DNA of 64,000 bases from positions 39,488 through 103,487 of the forward strand of contig NZ_JACJGM010000023.1 of assembly GCF_015024225.1 (NCBI RefSeq), written 5' to 3'. The position numbers and the translations under genes are program-made. This document shows, one piece after another, positions 1 through 9,317 of this stretch. Numbering within the stretch: the stretch's first letter is position 1; every line of letters begins with the position of its first letter. This DNA is from Nocardioides lijunqiniae (lineage in GTDB: Bacteria; Actinomycetota; Actinomycetes; Propionibacteriales; Nocardioidaceae). The notes under the pieces are model-generated. The model did not search any database. It was not told the DNA's origin and saw nothing but the letters and a program-made list of their open reading frames with translations.

Positions 1-818
1 CGCCGCCGTCCGGCCCACCGCCGTCGGGCCCTCCCTCCTCCGGCCCGCCCCCGTACGGCCCGCCCCCGTCCGGCCCGTCGGCCGGGCCCCCGACGGGCCC
101 GCCGTCGTACCAGCCGCCACCGCCGCCCCCGCCCGGCTGGACGCCCTACGGACCTCCGCCCCCGCAGCAGCCGCCGCCGTCCGGTGGCGCGCGACGCCTC
201 GCGATCGTGCTGGGCGTGCTGGGCGCCGCCCTCGTCATCGGCCTGGCCGTGCTGGTGCCGGTCGTGCTGTCCGACGACGACCCCGAGCCCGGCGCGGGAC
301 CTCGCAAGGGGCAGAGCTCTGCCGGCACCGAGGGGGGCGCCGAGGGCGGCACGGACGGGCCGGGCGCCGGCACGGACCTCGCGGCCGTGGAGGAGTTCTC
401 CGACCTGGAGCCGACCCACACCGAGGACGACGTCGACTACGAGCAGTCGCCCCCGGCCGGCGGCCCCCACGACCCGACGTGGCTCGACTGCGGGGTCTAC
501 GACGAGCCCGTGAGCGAGGAGAACGTCGTGCACGACCTCGAGCACGGCACGGTCTGGATCACCTACGAGCCCGACCTCGACGAGGAGTCGGTCGCCGCGC
601 TGGAGGAGGCCCTGCCGCAGAACGGCATCCTCTCGCCGTACGACGACCTCCGCGCGCCGGTCGTCGTGACCGTGTGGGAGCGCCAGCTCGAGCTGACCGG
701 CGCCGACGACCCCCGCCTGCAGCTCTTCATCGAGGAGTACGGCGCGGGGGAGACCGCCCCGGAGCCGTTCGCGTCCTGCGCGGGCGGGGTCCGCGACCCG
801 GCGGGGACGTCGGTGTGA
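1..818 (+). CDS. DUF3105 membrane-anchored protein, 5' end outside window
   Basis: The reading frame is open from the left edge (first full codon at base 3) to TGA at 816-818, so the true start lies upstream. About 60 visible residues are a Pro/Gly/Ser-rich, Tyr-containing repeat. A single hydrophobic segment follows (about bases 198-270), then an acidic linker, then a C-terminal domain with a Cys and an HDLEHG motif followed by WITYEP, as in the actinobacterial DUF3105 family. A GTG at 207 could serve as an internal start but would remove the proline-rich part and half of the membrane segment. Likely topology is a cytoplasmic proline-rich tail with an extracytoplasmic DUF3105 domain. The family's function is unknown. 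The stop overlaps the next start (TGATG). Confidence 0.8.
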   Translation, partial: PPSGPPPSGPPSSGPPPYGPPPSGPSAGPPTGPPSYQPPPPPPPGWTPYGPPPPQQPPPSGGARRLAIVLGVLGAALVIGLAVLVPVVLSDDDPEPGAGPRKGQSSAGTEGGAEGGTDGPGAGTDLAAVEEFSDLEPTHTEDDVDYEQSPPAGGPHDPTWLDCGVYDEPVSEENVVHDLEHGTVWITYEPDLDEESVAALEEALPQNGILSPYDDLRAPVVVTVWERQLELTGADDPRLQLFIEEYGAGETAPEPFASCAGGVRDPAGTSV

Positions 819-1219
819 TGGACAGCGAGACCCGCCGCTACCGCACCGGTGCCGACGAGGCCGTGCTGGACCTGACCGACGACTGCGCGGAGTTCGTGCG
901 CGGTCGTGGCGACGGGCTCCTGAACGTGTTCGTGCCGCACGCGACGGCCGGCATCGCGATCATCGAGACCGGCGCCGGCAGCGACGACGACCTGCTCGCG
1001 GCCCTGGGCGACCTGCTCCCCGCCGACGACCGGTGGCGCCACCGCCACGGCTCGCCCGGTCACGGCCGCTCGCACGTGATGCCGGCGATCGTGCCCCCGT
1101 CGGCGACGGTGCCGGTGCTGGGCGGCCGGCTCGCCCTCGGCACGTGGCAGAGCGTGTGCCTGGTGGACCTCAACGTCGACAACCCCGACCGCGAGGTGCG
1201 GCTCAGCTTCCTGGGCTGA
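818..1219 (+). CDS. YjbQ/UPF0047 family protein (secondary thiamine-phosphate synthase-like)
   Basis: 133 residues, the usual size for the YjbQ family. Family signatures are HATAG at 41-45 and SPGHGRSH at 79-86, followed by GTWQSVCLVDLN near 108-119, which form the conserved beta-fold active site. Some members show weak thiamine-phosphate synthase activity, but the physiological role is not settled. The ATG at 818 shares its A with the TGA of the upstream DUF3105 gene, so the two are probably translationally coupled. Family assignment is secure; function is only as good as the family's. Confidence 0.88.
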   Translation: MDSETRRYRTGADEAVLDLTDDCAEFVRGRGDGLLNVFVPHATAGIAIIETGAGSDDDLLAALGDLLPADDRWRHRHGSPGHGRSHVMPAIVPPSATVPVLGGRLALGTWQSVCLVDLNVDNPDREVRLSFLG

Positions 1220-1232
1220 CCCACCATGGAGG

Positions 1233-1248
1233 TCGAACAGGTGTTCGA
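1233..1248 (+). promoter_or_regulatory. Perfect SOS (LexA) box
   Basis: TCGAACAGGTGTTCGA is a perfect inverted repeat (7-bp arms, 2-bp centre) and fits the actinobacterial LexA consensus TCGAAC(N4)GTTCGA. It ends 2 bp before a TAGCCT -10 hexamer (1250-1255) that is 6 nt from the ATG at 1262, so bound LexA would cover the promoter. No other GAAC(N4)GTTC site was noticed in the window. Confidence 0.8.
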
Positions 1249-1261
1249 CTAGCCTCGGGTC

Positions 1262-1630
1262 ATGGCACTCGTCGCTCCTCCCGGATGGCCGCGGGGCGTC
1301 CGTCCCCCCGACGCTCCCGACTGGGAGCGCACGGCCGCCGACTGGCTGCTCGACCAGTGCCCGCCCGACTACCGGCGCTACGCCGGGCTGCGGCGTCACG
1401 TCGTCGTCCTCGCGCGCTTCGCGGTGCTGCACGTCGAGGCCAGCCAGGCGGCCTGTCGGCGCGGGATGAGCGAGGCGCGCGCCGACCTGCGCGAGGTGGC
1501 CTCCGACGAGGTGGTCGAGGCCGCGGTGCAGACCTTCCAGCTCGAGGAGGCGCGGCTGCTCGGGCTGCGCCGCGAGGTCGGTCTCGTCGAGGAGGCGCTG
1601 CGCGGGCGCCGCTACGTCGCCCGCCTCTAG
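1262..1630 (+). CDS. Conserved hypothetical protein, predicted SOS-regulated (122 aa)
   Basis: I do not recognise this 122-residue protein. It is predicted cytoplasmic, Arg/Glu/Ala-rich and largely helical, with no signal peptide or membrane segment. The N-terminal third contains a DW...W...CPPDYRRY stretch and the remainder is amphipathic helix. The chosen ATG is 6 nt downstream of a -10-like TAGCCT, suggesting a leaderless mRNA. A perfect LexA box sits at 1233-1248, so DNA damage should induce it. It is transcribed away from yjbQ and converges on the GH18 gene with a 4-bp gap. A small DNA-damage-response or checkpoint protein is a reasonable guess, but nothing in the protein itself proves it. 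Confidence 0.75.
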   Translation: MALVAPPGWPRGVRPPDAPDWERTAADWLLDQCPPDYRRYAGLRRHVVVLARFAVLHVEASQAACRRGMSEARADLREVASDEVVEAAVQTFQLEEARLLGLRREVGLVEEALRGRRYVARL

Positions 1631-1634
1631 CCGC

Positions 1635-2660
1635 CTACGGCAGCGGGTCCGCCGACCCCAGCCGCCACAGCGCGAGACCGTGGACTCCGAGCTCGCTCAC
1701 GAGCCGGGCCCGCAGCCGCCAGGAGCGGGCGTCGGACCACCACAGGACGGTGCCGTTCGAGAGTCGCGCCGACCACTCCCCGGAGCGGGGGTGCCAGACG
1801 GCGCGGGCGCCGTCGCGGCGCACCAGGCGCCGGGCGCCCGCCACGGACACGGTGCGGCCGGTGCCGCGCCGCGGCCAGGTGTAGCCGTAGCCGGCGACGC
1901 CGAGGTCGAGCCGCTCGGCGGGCACGGCCTTCAGGGCGGCGCGCAGCGCCTGGCGCTGCCAGCGCAGGGGGCCCACCGGTCCGGGGCCGGACCAGGCGGG
2001 TCCGTGGAAGTCGTAGGTCATCAGGACGACGACGTCCGCCGATCGACCGAGGTCGCCCAGCCGGTAGCCGTGGGAGCGGTACGCCGCCAGGCTGGTCGAG
2101 GCGCTCACGTCGACCGAGACCGTCCGGGCCGCCGGCATCAGCGCCTGCAGCCGTCGCACGAGACGCACCAGCCCGGCGGCGCGGCGGCGCGGCACCAGCT
2201 CCAGGTCGACGTTGACGCCGCCCCAGCCCTGGGCCGCGACGAGCCCGGCGAGGCGTCGCGCGACGCGCTCGATGTTGGCCCGGCTGCCCAGCAGCCGGCT
2301 GGCGGCGCGTGCGTCGAAGTCGCCCAGCCGGTTGCTGTAGTTGCTCACCAGCAGCTCGCTGCGCAGGCCCTCGCGGCGCGCGGTGCCGGCGAGGCGGCGG
2401 GTGCCGGCGTCGGGACGGATCACGCCCCTGCCGTCGGCGGTGATGCTGACGCCGGCCACGGTGAGGGTGGTCAGGGCGTGCGCCTCCCGCGCCACGAGGC
2501 GGTGGGTCGCGCCGCCCAGCGCGAAGCCGGTGACCGCGGGTCCGCCGTCCGCCGCGGCTGCCCTCGGCGCGGGGACGGCCGGCGCGGCGGCGGCGGAGCC
2601 GGTGACGAGCAGTGCCGCCGTCAGCGCCGCGGTGAGGGGGAGGGTGCGCAGGCGAGTCAT
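1635..2660 (-). CDS. Secreted glycoside hydrolase family 18 protein
   Basis: 341 residues with a Sec signal peptide (positive N-terminus, hydrophobic core to about residue 25). The TIM-barrel signatures of GH18 are present: GGVNVDLELVP with D152 and catalytic E154 (a shortened DxxDxDxE), LMTYDFHG further on, and a C-terminal GLALWRLGSADP strand. This resembles the chitinase-like / spore peptidoglycan hydrolase branch (YaaH/YdhD type) more than true chitinases. It probably acts outside the membrane on cell-wall or other GlcNAc-containing glycans. It stands alone, convergent with the SOS-box gene and divergent from the Nudix gene across 53 bp. Confidence 0.85.
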   Translation of the reverse strand: MTRLRTLPLTAALTAALLVTGSAAAAPAVPAPRAAAADGGPAVTGFALGGATHRLVAREAHALTTLTVAGVSITADGRGVIRPDAGTRRLAGTARREGLRSELLVSNYSNRLGDFDARAASRLLGSRANIERVARRLAGLVAAQGWGGVNVDLELVPRRRAAGLVRLVRRLQALMPAARTVSVDVSASTSLAAYRSHGYRLGDLGRSADVVVLMTYDFHGPAWSGPGPVGPLRWQRQALRAALKAVPAERLDLGVAGYGYTWPRRGTGRTVSVAGARRLVRRDGARAVWHPRSGEWSARLSNGTVLWWSDARSWRLRARLVSELGVHGLALWRLGSADPLP

Positions 2661-2713
2661 GGGACCACCCTGTCACCTCGGGTCGTGGTGCGTCGCAGCA
2701 CTACGGTGGCGCC

Positions 2714-3136
2714 GTGCACCACTTCGCGAGCGTCGTCCTGGTCGACCGGCAGGGGCGGGTGCTGCTGCAGGAGCGCGACTCCCGTCCGCGGCTCGACCCG
2801 GACCGCTGGGGCTACCCCGGAGGCGGCGTCGAGGCGGGGGAGACCTACGAGCAGGCGGCGTACCGCGAGCTCGAGGAGGAGACCGGGGTGCGGCTGTCGC
2901 CCGGCACCCTGGAGCTGGTCGGCGAGTTCCGCTTCTGGAGCGAGCCGTGCGGCGAGGACGACGAGTTCCGGCTCTACGCGGCCGGCACCGCGCTGACCGA
3001 GGTGGAGTGCCACGAGGGTCGGCAGATGGCGTTCGTGGAGCCGGCCGTCGCGCTCGGTCTGGACCTGACCGTCTCGGCGCGCCTGACCCTGGGCGACTTC
3101 CTCGCGTCGCCCCTGTACGCCAAGGTGGGTCCATGA
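2714..3136 (+). CDS. Nudix hydrolase
   Basis: 140 residues. The Nudix box GX5EX7REUXEEXGU is complete: G37 to E43, R51-E52 and E55-E56-T-G58-V59. The substrate cannot be read from the sequence; the family hydrolyses nucleoside diphosphates linked to another moiety. The GTG at 2714 follows TACGGT (2702-2707) by 6 nt, typical of the leaderless starts in this window. The ATGA overlap with the following SMP-30-like gene indicates one transcript. Confidence 0.9.
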   Translation: MHHFASVVLVDRQGRVLLQERDSRPRLDPDRWGYPGGGVEAGETYEQAAYRELEEETGVRLSPGTLELVGEFRFWSEPCGEDDEFRLYAAGTALTEVECHEGRQMAFVEPAVALGLDLTVSARLTLGDFLASPLYAKVGP

Positions 3137-4074
3137 CCTCCCGCTTCCGCGTGTTCCCCGTCCCCGGCCCCGGCGCGGAGGACGTCGTCGTCGCCACCAG
3201 CGGCCCCGACGAGGGCGCGGTCTTCACCGGCACCGCGGACGGCGCGATCCTCCGCGTGAGCCACGACGGGCAGCGGGTCGAGCGCGTCGCGCACACCGGT
3301 GGTCGTCCGCTCGGCCTCGAGCTGGACCTCGACGGCCGGCTGGTCGTCTGCGACGCCCACCTTGGCCTGCTGCGCGTCGACCCGGCCAGCGGCGCGGTCG
3401 AGGCCGTCACCGACAGCGTCGGCGGCACCCGGATGGTCTTCTGCAACAACGCGGCGGTGGCCTCCGACGGGACGGTGTGGTTCAGCGACTCCTCGACCCG
3501 CTACGGCGTGGAGCGGTGGAAGGACGACTTCGTCCAGAACACCCGCACCGGCCGGCTGCTGCGGCTCTCGACCGACGGCACGGTGGAGGTGGTGCTCGAC
3601 GGCCTCGCCTTCGCCAACGGCGTGGCGCTGTCGGCCGCCGAGGACTTCGTGTGCGTCGCGGAGTCCGGTGCCCGCACCGTCGTGCGCCGCTGGCTCACCG
3701 GCAACCGCGCCGGGATGCGTGACCTGCTGTGCTCGGGGCTGCCGGGATACCCCGACAACATCGCCCGCGGCAGCGACGGCCTGATCTGGGTCACGATCGC
3801 CAGCCCCGTCGACCCGCTGGTGGAGCGCCTGCAGGCCGGCCCCCTGGCGCTGCGCCGCCTGGTCACCAGGATCCCGCAGCGCCTCCAGCCGAAGCCGCAG
3901 CAGACCGTGCGCGTGCAGGCCTACGACGACGCCGGCACGCTCGTGCACGACCTCGACGTCGACCCGGCCGAGCACGGGACGGCGTACCACATGGTCACGG
4001 GCGTGCGGGAGCACGAGGGACGGGTGTGGATGGGGAGCCTGCACGAGCCGGCCATCGCCGTGCTGGATCGCTGA
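3133..4074 (+). CDS. SMP-30/gluconolactonase/strictosidine synthase-like beta-propeller protein
   Basis: 313 residues starting at the ATG that overlaps the Nudix stop. The pattern is that of a six-bladed propeller of the SMP-30 / strictosidine-synthase group: repeated DG-containing blades, a metal-site-like NNAAV...DGTVWFSDSS segment near residues 100-120, FANGVALS, and PDNIARGSDGLIWVTIASP. There is no signal peptide. These enzymes act as lactonases or esterases, so a lactone- or ester-hydrolysing role is likely. The specific substrate is unknown, and pairing with a Nudix hydrolase does not identify it. It ends 30 bp before dxs. Confidence 0.8.
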   Translation: MTSRFRVFPVPGPGAEDVVVATSGPDEGAVFTGTADGAILRVSHDGQRVERVAHTGGRPLGLELDLDGRLVVCDAHLGLLRVDPASGAVEAVTDSVGGTRMVFCNNAAVASDGTVWFSDSSTRYGVERWKDDFVQNTRTGRLLRLSTDGTVEVVLDGLAFANGVALSAAEDFVCVAESGARTVVRRWLTGNRAGMRDLLCSGLPGYPDNIARGSDGLIWVTIASPVDPLVERLQAGPLALRRLVTRIPQRLQPKPQQTVRVQAYDDAGTLVHDLDVDPAEHGTAYHMVTGVREHEGRVWMGSLHEPAIAVLDR

Positions 4075-4104
4075 TCTCGGCTACCGACCCGTAAACTCCA
4101 CGAC

Positions 4105-6009
4105 ATGGGTGTCCTCGAGTCTGTCTCCGGTCCGCGCGACCTGCGGGACCTCTCCGACGACCAGATGACGGCGCTGGCCGCGGAGATCCGGGACCGGCTC
4201 GTCCAGGCGTGCTCGCGGGTCGGGGGGCACCTCGGCCCCAACCTCGGGGTCGTCGAGCTGACGCTGGCCATCCACCGCACCTTCGACTCCCCGCGCGACC
4301 GCGTCGTCTTCGACACCGGCCACCAGGCCTACGTCCACAAGATGCTCACGGGCCGCGCCGACGACTTCTCCGGGCTGCGCACCGAGGGCGGCCTGTCGGG
4401 CTACCCCAGCCAGGCCGAGTCCGAGCACGACATCGTCGAGAACTCCCACGCCTCCACCGCGCTGAGCTACGCCGACGGCATCGCGAAGGCCTACGCCATC
4501 CGCGGCGAGGACCGCCACACCGTGGCGGTGATCGGCGACGGCGCGCTCACCGGCGGCATGGCCTGGGAGGCCCTCAACAACATCGCGATCGCCAAGGACT
4601 CGCGCCTGGCGATCGTCGTCAACGACAACGGCCGCTCCTACACCCCGACCATCGGGGGCCTCGCCACGGCGCTGACCTCGCTGCGCACCAGCCCGCGCTA
4701 CGAGCACTTCCTCGACCTGGTCAAGAAGCGCCTCAACGCCGTCAAGGGCGTCGGCCCCGCCGCCTACGACGCGCTGCACGCGATGAAGAAGGGCCTCAAG
4801 GACGCGCTGGCGCCCCAGGGCCTGTTCGAGGACCTCGGCCTCAAGTACGTCGGTCCGGTCGACGGCCACGACCTGACGGCGATGGAGCACGCCCTGGCCC
4901 AGGCCAAGAAGTTCGGCGGGCCGGTCATCGTGCACGCGATCACCCGCAAGGGCTTCGGCTACGACGCCGCGGAGCGCCACGAGGCCGACCAGTTCCACTC
5001 CCCGCAGCCCTTCGACATCGAGACCGGCGAGGAGAAGGTGCGCGGCCAGATCTGGACCGACGTGTTCTCCGACGAGATCGTCCAGATCGGCCAGCGCCGC
5101 CAGGACGTCGTGGCCATGACCGCGGCGATGATGCACCCGGTGGGGCTCGACCAGTTCCAGGCGCGCTTCCCCGAGCGGACGTTCGACGTCGGCATCGCCG
5201 AGCAGCACGCCGCGACGTCCGCGGCGGGTCTCGCCATCGGCGGGCTGCACCCCGTCGTCGCCATCTACGCGACCTTCCTCAACCGGGCCTTCGACCAGGT
5301 GCTGATGGACATCGCCCTGCACCGGTGCGGCGTCACGTTCGTGCTCGACCGGGCCGGCGTCACCGGCGACGACGGCGCCAGCCACAACGGCATGTGGGAC
5401 ATGTCGGTGCTCCAGGTCGTGCCGGGGCTGCGCCTCGCGGCGCCTCGCGACGCCACGCGCCTGCGCGAGCTGCTCAACGAGGCGGTCGACGTCGACGACG
5501 CCCCCACCGTCGTCCGCTTCCCCAAGGGCCCGCCGCCCACCGACATCCCGACGCACGCCAAGGCCGGCGGCGCCGACGTCCTGGTCCGCACCGGCCCCCA
5601 CGACGTGCTGGTGGTGGCCGTGGGCTCGATGGCCACGGTCGCGGTCGACGTCGCCGAGCGGCTGGACGCCCAGGGCATCGGCGTGACCGTGGTCGACCCG
5701 CGCTGGGTCAAGCCGGTCGACCCGGCGATCGTGGAGCTCGCCCGCCAGCACCGTCTGGTGGTCAGCGTCGAGGACAACGGCCGCGTCGGCGGCTGCGGCG
5801 CGACCCTGCTGCAGACGCTCAACGACGCCGGCGTGACGACGCCGTTCCGGCTGCACGGGATCCCGCAGGAGTTCCTGGGGCACGCCAAGCGCGCCGCGAT
5901 CCTGGAGCGGGTGGGGCTCACCCCGCAGGCGATCGCGCTCGGCATCGTCGAGGACATCACGGCGCTCGCCGAGGGGCGAGCGGTCGTCGATGTCGACCAG
6001 CTCGGCTGA
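4105..6009 (+). CDS. dxs: 1-deoxy-D-xylulose-5-phosphate synthase
   Basis: 634 residues, full length. Condenses pyruvate and glyceraldehyde-3-phosphate with thiamine diphosphate, the first step of the MEP isoprenoid pathway. Visible are the TPP/Mg motif GDGA from residue 144 continuing to EALNN, the catalytic Glu in GIAEQHA (E366), and the C-terminal transketolase domain ending in [17 protein letters not shown] at 4092-4097 lies 7 nt before the ATG, suggesting a leaderless promoter. The 3' end overlaps the downstream lipoprotein gene by 20 bp in another frame. Confidence 0.97.
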   Translation: MGVLESVSGPRDLRDLSDDQMTALAAEIRDRLVQACSRVGGHLGPNLGVVELTLAIHRTFDSPRDRVVFDTGHQAYVHKMLTGRADDFSGLRTEGGLSGYPSQAESEHDIVENSHASTALSYADGIAKAYAIRGEDRHTVAVIGDGALTGGMAWEALNNIAIAKDSRLAIVVNDNGRSYTPTIGGLATALTSLRTSPRYEHFLDLVKKRLNAVKGVGPAAYDALHAMKKGLKDALAPQGLFEDLGLKYVGPVDGHDLTAMEHALAQAKKFGGPVIVHAITRKGFGYDAAERHEADQFHSPQPFDIETGEEKVRGQIWTDVFSDEIVQIGQRRQDVVAMTAAMMHPVGLDQFQARFPERTFDVGIAEQHAATSAAGLAIGGLHPVVAIYATFLNRAFDQVLMDIALHRCGVTFVLDRAGVTGDDGASHNGMWDMSVLQVVPGLRLAAPRDATRLRELLNEAVDVDDAPTVVRFPKGPPPTDIPTHAKAGGADVLVRTGPHDVLVVAVGSMATVAVDVAERLDAQGIGVTVVDPRWVKPVDPAIVELARQHRLVVSVEDNGRVGGCGATLLQTLNDAGVTTPFRLHGIPQEFLGHAKRAAILERVGLTPQAIALGIVEDITALAEGRAVVDVDQLG

Positions 6010-7396
6010 CGTCCTCCCGACCCGCGCGCTGCGGGCCGCGGTCGCCGGTCTCTCCTGCTGCCTGGCCCTCGCCGGCTGCACCGGCTCCTCGAGCGACGGC
6101 GCGCCGCCCGCCCCGAGCGACGCCGCGTCCGGCGCCGCCGCCCCGGCGCCGGTGCCGCCGGACCTGCTCCAGGCGTTCGGAGGCGTGCTGGAGCGACGCT
6201 CCGCCGCGCTCCTCGGCGGTGACCTGACGGCGTTCCGCCGTGACGTCGCGCGCGCCGGCGGCTTCCGGGCCGCCCAGGAGACCTACTTCGACAACCTCCA
6301 GCAGCTGCCGCTGGCCACGGTGTCCTACCGCGTCGACCCCGCCAGCCTGGTGCGCCGCGGGGACGCCTACTGGGTGGCCGTCCACGTGACCCTCCAGCTC
6401 GAGGGCTACGACACCGCCCCGGTGGAGTCCGTCGACCGCTACCGCTTCTCGGCGTCGCGCAGGGACGACACCCGGTTCGTGCTCAGCTCGGTGGAGGACG
6501 CCGCCTGGGAGGAGCGCCAGGAGGTGCGGCCGCAGCCGTGGGACCTCGGTCCGATCGAGGTGCGTGAGGGCACCGGGGTGCTCGGGATCTTCGACGCCGG
6601 CAGCGTGGGGGCCGCCGGGCCGCTGCTGCGCTCCGTCGAGGACGGCGCGGCCGACGTCGCCGTCCGGGTGCCCTACCCCTGGGACGGGCGCGTGGTGGTC
6701 TACGCGCTGTCGGACCCCACGTTCCTCACGACGCTCGACGACGTGCCCGGAGGGGACCCCGAGGCGCTCGACGCCCTCACGTTCCCGGTGGCCACGGCTC
6801 CGGGGAGCCCCACGGTCGCCTCGACCCGCTTCCTGCTGAGCCCGGCCATGGTGGGGCGCGACGGCCCCGAGCGGGACCGGCTGGTGCGCCACGAGCTGAC
6901 CCACGTGGCGCTGGGCCAGCTCGACGACCAGGCGCCGCTGTGGCTGAGCGAGGGGATCGCGGAGTACGTCTCCGTGCAGCCGCTGGCGCCGGAGGACCGG
7001 CGCGTCGAGAGCGCGGCGCTCGAGGCGGCCGAGGCCGGGGTCGACGACCTGCCGGCGGACAAGACCTTCAACGACGCCGACTCCGCCGTCCACTACGGGC
7101 TGTCCTGGTGGGCGTGCGAGTACCTCGCGCTGACCTACGGCGAGTCGGCGCTGTGGTCGCTGGTCGACCAGCTCGCGACGCCGGGGACCGACCCGGACGA
7201 GCTGCTGCGCTCCTTCCTGGGCCTCAGTCCCCGCCAGCTGGCCCGTCGAGGGGCGAGGCTGATGATCACGACGTTCGACCCCTCGTTCCTCGAGCCGGAG
7301 CCGACTCCCTCGCCGTCGCCCACACCCACCCCGACGGCCCCTGCTGCGACGCCCTCGGCGAGCCCGTCCGCGAGCGCCTCGGTGCCGCCGGGCTGA
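5990..7396 (+). CDS. Lipoprotein with gluzincin-type metallopeptidase domain
   Basis: 468 residues. A lipoprotein signal peptide ends in the lipobox LAGC (Cys about residue 29). A low-complexity linker and an NTF2-like middle region follow, then a zinc-protease motif HELTH (H301, E302, H305) with a downstream [11 protein letters not shown] whose Glu would be the third ligand, as in peptidase MA/M1-like gluzincins. The C-terminus is a Pro/Ser/Thr/Ala tail, probably cell-wall spanning. The protein should sit on the outer face of the membrane and cleave peptides, or be an enzyme relic that still binds zinc. The ATG lies inside the last codons of dxs, implying co-transcription. Confidence 0.8.
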   Translation: MSTSSADVLPTRALRAAVAGLSCCLALAGCTGSSSDGAPPAPSDAASGAAAPAPVPPDLLQAFGGVLERRSAALLGGDLTAFRRDVARAGGFRAAQETYFDNLQQLPLATVSYRVDPASLVRRGDAYWVAVHVTLQLEGYDTAPVESVDRYRFSASRRDDTRFVLSSVEDAAWEERQEVRPQPWDLGPIEVREGTGVLGIFDAGSVGAAGPLLRSVEDGAADVAVRVPYPWDGRVVVYALSDPTFLTTLDDVPGGDPEALDALTFPVATAPGSPTVASTRFLLSPAMVGRDGPERDRLVRHELTHVALGQLDDQAPLWLSEGIAEYVSVQPLAPEDRRVESAALEAAEAGVDDLPADKTFNDADSAVHYGLSWWACEYLALTYGESALWSLVDQLATPGTDPDELLRSFLGLSPRQLARRGARLMITTFDPSFLEPEPTPSPSPTPTPTAPAATPSASPSASASVPPG

Positions 7397-7404
7397 GCGC
7401 GGCG

Positions 7405-7418
7405 GCCCGCCGGCGGGC
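7405..7418. terminator. Possible terminator hairpin
   Basis: GCCCGCCGGCGGGC is a 14-bp perfect palindrome 9 bp after the lipoprotein gene stop. It could fold as a short GC-only stem. There is no U-tract, which is common for actinobacterial terminators, so the call is weak. Confidence 0.35.
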
Positions 7419-7485
7419 TGTGGGGCGGGTCACCCCGGGCCCGGACCGCCGTACGGCATGTGGCGCGTGGGCATATCGTTCCCTC

Positions 7486-8439
7486 GTGACCTCCGAACCC
7501 CGGCTCGTGCACATCGTCGACGACGTCCCCGAGCTCGAGGACACCTCCGCGCTGACGATGGTCGTGGTGCTCGACGGCTTCCTCGACGCCGGCAGCGCCG
7601 CGGCGATCTCCAGCCGCTTCCTCGTGCAGCTCACCGAGGGACGCGACGGGCGTGACGCCGGACCCGTGGTCGCGACGTTCGACGTCGACCAGTTCCACGA
7701 CTACCGCGCCCGCCGGCCGGCGATGTCGTTCGTGCGCGACCACTACGAGGCCTACGACGCGCCACGCCTGGTCGTCCGGCTGCTGCACGACTCCGGTGAC
7801 ACCCCCTACCTGCTGCTGCAGGGCCCCGAGCCCGACAACCGGTGGGAGGCCTTCGCCCGGGCCGTCCGCGAGGTCGTGGAGCGCTTCGGCGTGACGCGCG
7901 TGGTCAGCCTCGGCTCGGTGCCGATGGCGGTGCCGCACACGCGTCCGGTCGCGATCACCCACCACGCCAACAACCCCGACCTTCTGACCGGCGAGAGCCC
8001 GTGGCGCGGCGAGCTGCGGATCCCGAGCAGCGCCCAGTCGCTGCTCGAGGTGCGCCTGGGGGAGTGGGGTCACGACGCGCTGGGCTACGTCGCGCACATC
8101 CCGCACTACCTCGCCCAGCTCGACTACCCGCGGGCGTCGCTGTCGCTGATGGAGCAGCTCGAGCTCGGCGGGCGGCTCACCTTGGACCTGACCGTCGTAC
8201 GGGAGGAGGCGGAGGCGCGCGAGGACGAGATCACCCACTACCTCAGCGCCAACGAGGAGGTCGCGGACGTCGTCGACGCCCTGGAGCGCCAGTACGACGC
8301 CTTCGAGCGCGCGGAGGAGTCCGGCAGCAGCCTGCTGGCCGAGAACCAGCCGCTGCCCACGGGCGACGAGCTCGGCAAGGAGTTCGAGCAGTTCCTGGCC
8401 GGCCTGGAGGGCCCGGACGACGAGCCGGGCAGCCGCTAG
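7486..8439 (+). CDS. PAC2 family protein
   Basis: 317 residues with the PAC2 (proteasome assembly chaperone 2) fold signatures: LTMVVVLDGFLDAG near the N-terminus, YLLLQGPEPD, VSLGSVPMAVPHTRP and the GYVAHIPHYLAQLDYP segment. The C-terminus (about 245-317) is a charged, probably coiled-coil extension. Actinobacterial members have no proven role, and a chaperone role in proteasome assembly is inferred from the eukaryotic relatives only. The GTG start is 6 nt after TATCGT (7474-7479), consistent with leaderless transcription. The stop overlaps the tesB start (TAGTG). Confidence 0.88.
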   Translation: MTSEPRLVHIVDDVPELEDTSALTMVVVLDGFLDAGSAAAISSRFLVQLTEGRDGRDAGPVVATFDVDQFHDYRARRPAMSFVRDHYEAYDAPRLVVRLLHDSGDTPYLLLQGPEPDNRWEAFARAVREVVERFGVTRVVSLGSVPMAVPHTRPVAITHHANNPDLLTGESPWRGELRIPSSAQSLLEVRLGEWGHDALGYVAHIPHYLAQLDYPRASLSLMEQLELGGRLTLDLTVVREEAEAREDEITHYLSANEEVADVVDALERQYDAFERAEESGSSLLAENQPLPTGDELGKEFEQFLAGLEGPDDEPGSR

Positions 8440-9317
8440 TGCCGCGCAACGCCGAGGAGCTGGTGCAGCTCCTCGACCTGGAGCGCCTCGACGACAACCT
8501 GTTCCGCGGCCGGCAGATGCCCTCGGCGCTGCCTCGCGTGTTCGGGGGGCAGGCCGCGGCGCAGGCAATAGTGGCCGCGACGCGCACCGTGGACCCGGCC
8601 TACGCCGTGCACTCGCTGCACTCCTACTTCCTGCAGCCCGGTGACACCGAGGCGCCGACGATCTTCGACGTCGAGACCCTGCGCGACGGCAAGTCGTTCG
8701 CGACGCGGCGCGTCCTGGCCCGCCAGCACGGGCGACCGATCTACGCGCTGACGGCCAACTTCCAGCGGCCCGAGGAGGGCTACGAGCACGCCGAGCCGAT
8801 GCCGACGGTCGTCCCGCCCGAGGAGGCCGTGGACGCGCGCGCGGCGAGCCGGGCACTCGACCCGGGGCGCGACACGACGCACGACTCGGAGTGGGACGTC
8901 GTCGACTTCCGCTACGTCGGCAGCTCCGCCGACGGGCGCCTGGCGCCGGACGACGATCACCCGGCGCGCCAGCAGTTCTGGCTGCGAGTGTCCTCCGCGC
9001 TGCCGGACGACCCGTTCTGGCACGTCGCGGCGTTCACCTACCTCTCGGACATGACGCTCATGGGGGCGGCGCTGGCGCCCCACGGCGTCCGGATGGGCGA
9101 CGAGGACATGCTCATCGCCTCGCTCGACCACTCCGTGTGGTTCCACCGGCCCTTCCGTGCCGACCAGTGGTGGCTCTACGACCAGGTCTCCCCGTCGGCC
9201 GCGGGCGGGCGCGGGCTGGTGCTGGCCAAGGTCTACACGCAGGACGGCACGCTCGCGGCGAGCGTGGCCCAGGAGGCGCTGCTGCGCCGCCGTACGGCAC
9301 CAGGAGGCGGCTCGTGA
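8439..9317 (+). CDS. tesB: Acyl-CoA thioesterase II, copy 1
   Basis: 292 residues, a double hot-dog TesB thioesterase that hydrolyses medium/long-chain acyl-CoA to free acid and CoA. Conserved signatures are GGQAAAQA, HSLHSYFLQPGD, SLDHSVWFHRPFRADQWWLYDQ with the catalytic Asp, a SPSA stretch for the Ser/Thr, and AQEALLR carrying the Gln. The GTG start overlaps the PAC2 stop. It is followed by a second tesB of identical length through a GTGA overlap. Confidence 0.92.
   Translation: MPRNAEELVQLLDLERLDDNLFRGRQMPSALPRVFGGQAAAQAIVAATRTVDPAYAVHSLHSYFLQPGDTEAPTIFDVETLRDGKSFATRRVLARQHGRPIYALTANFQRPEEGYEHAEPMPTVVPPEEAVDARAASRALDPGRDTTHDSEWDVVDFRYVGSSADGRLAPDDDHPARQQFWLRVSSALPDDPFWHVAAFTYLSDMTLMGAALAPHGVRMGDEDMLIASLDHSVWFHRPFRADQWWLYDQVSPSAAGGRGLVLAKVYTQDGTLAASVAQEALLRRRTAPGGGS

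Noticed and set aside
207..818. GTG at 207 as the true start of the left-edge gene
   Set aside because: The frame is open to the window edge with a protein-like proline-rich region, and starting at 207 would cut off the beginning of the membrane segment.
4081..6081. 666-residue minus-strand frame over dxs
   Set aside because: dxs is certain on the plus strand and the antisense product has no recognisable domain.
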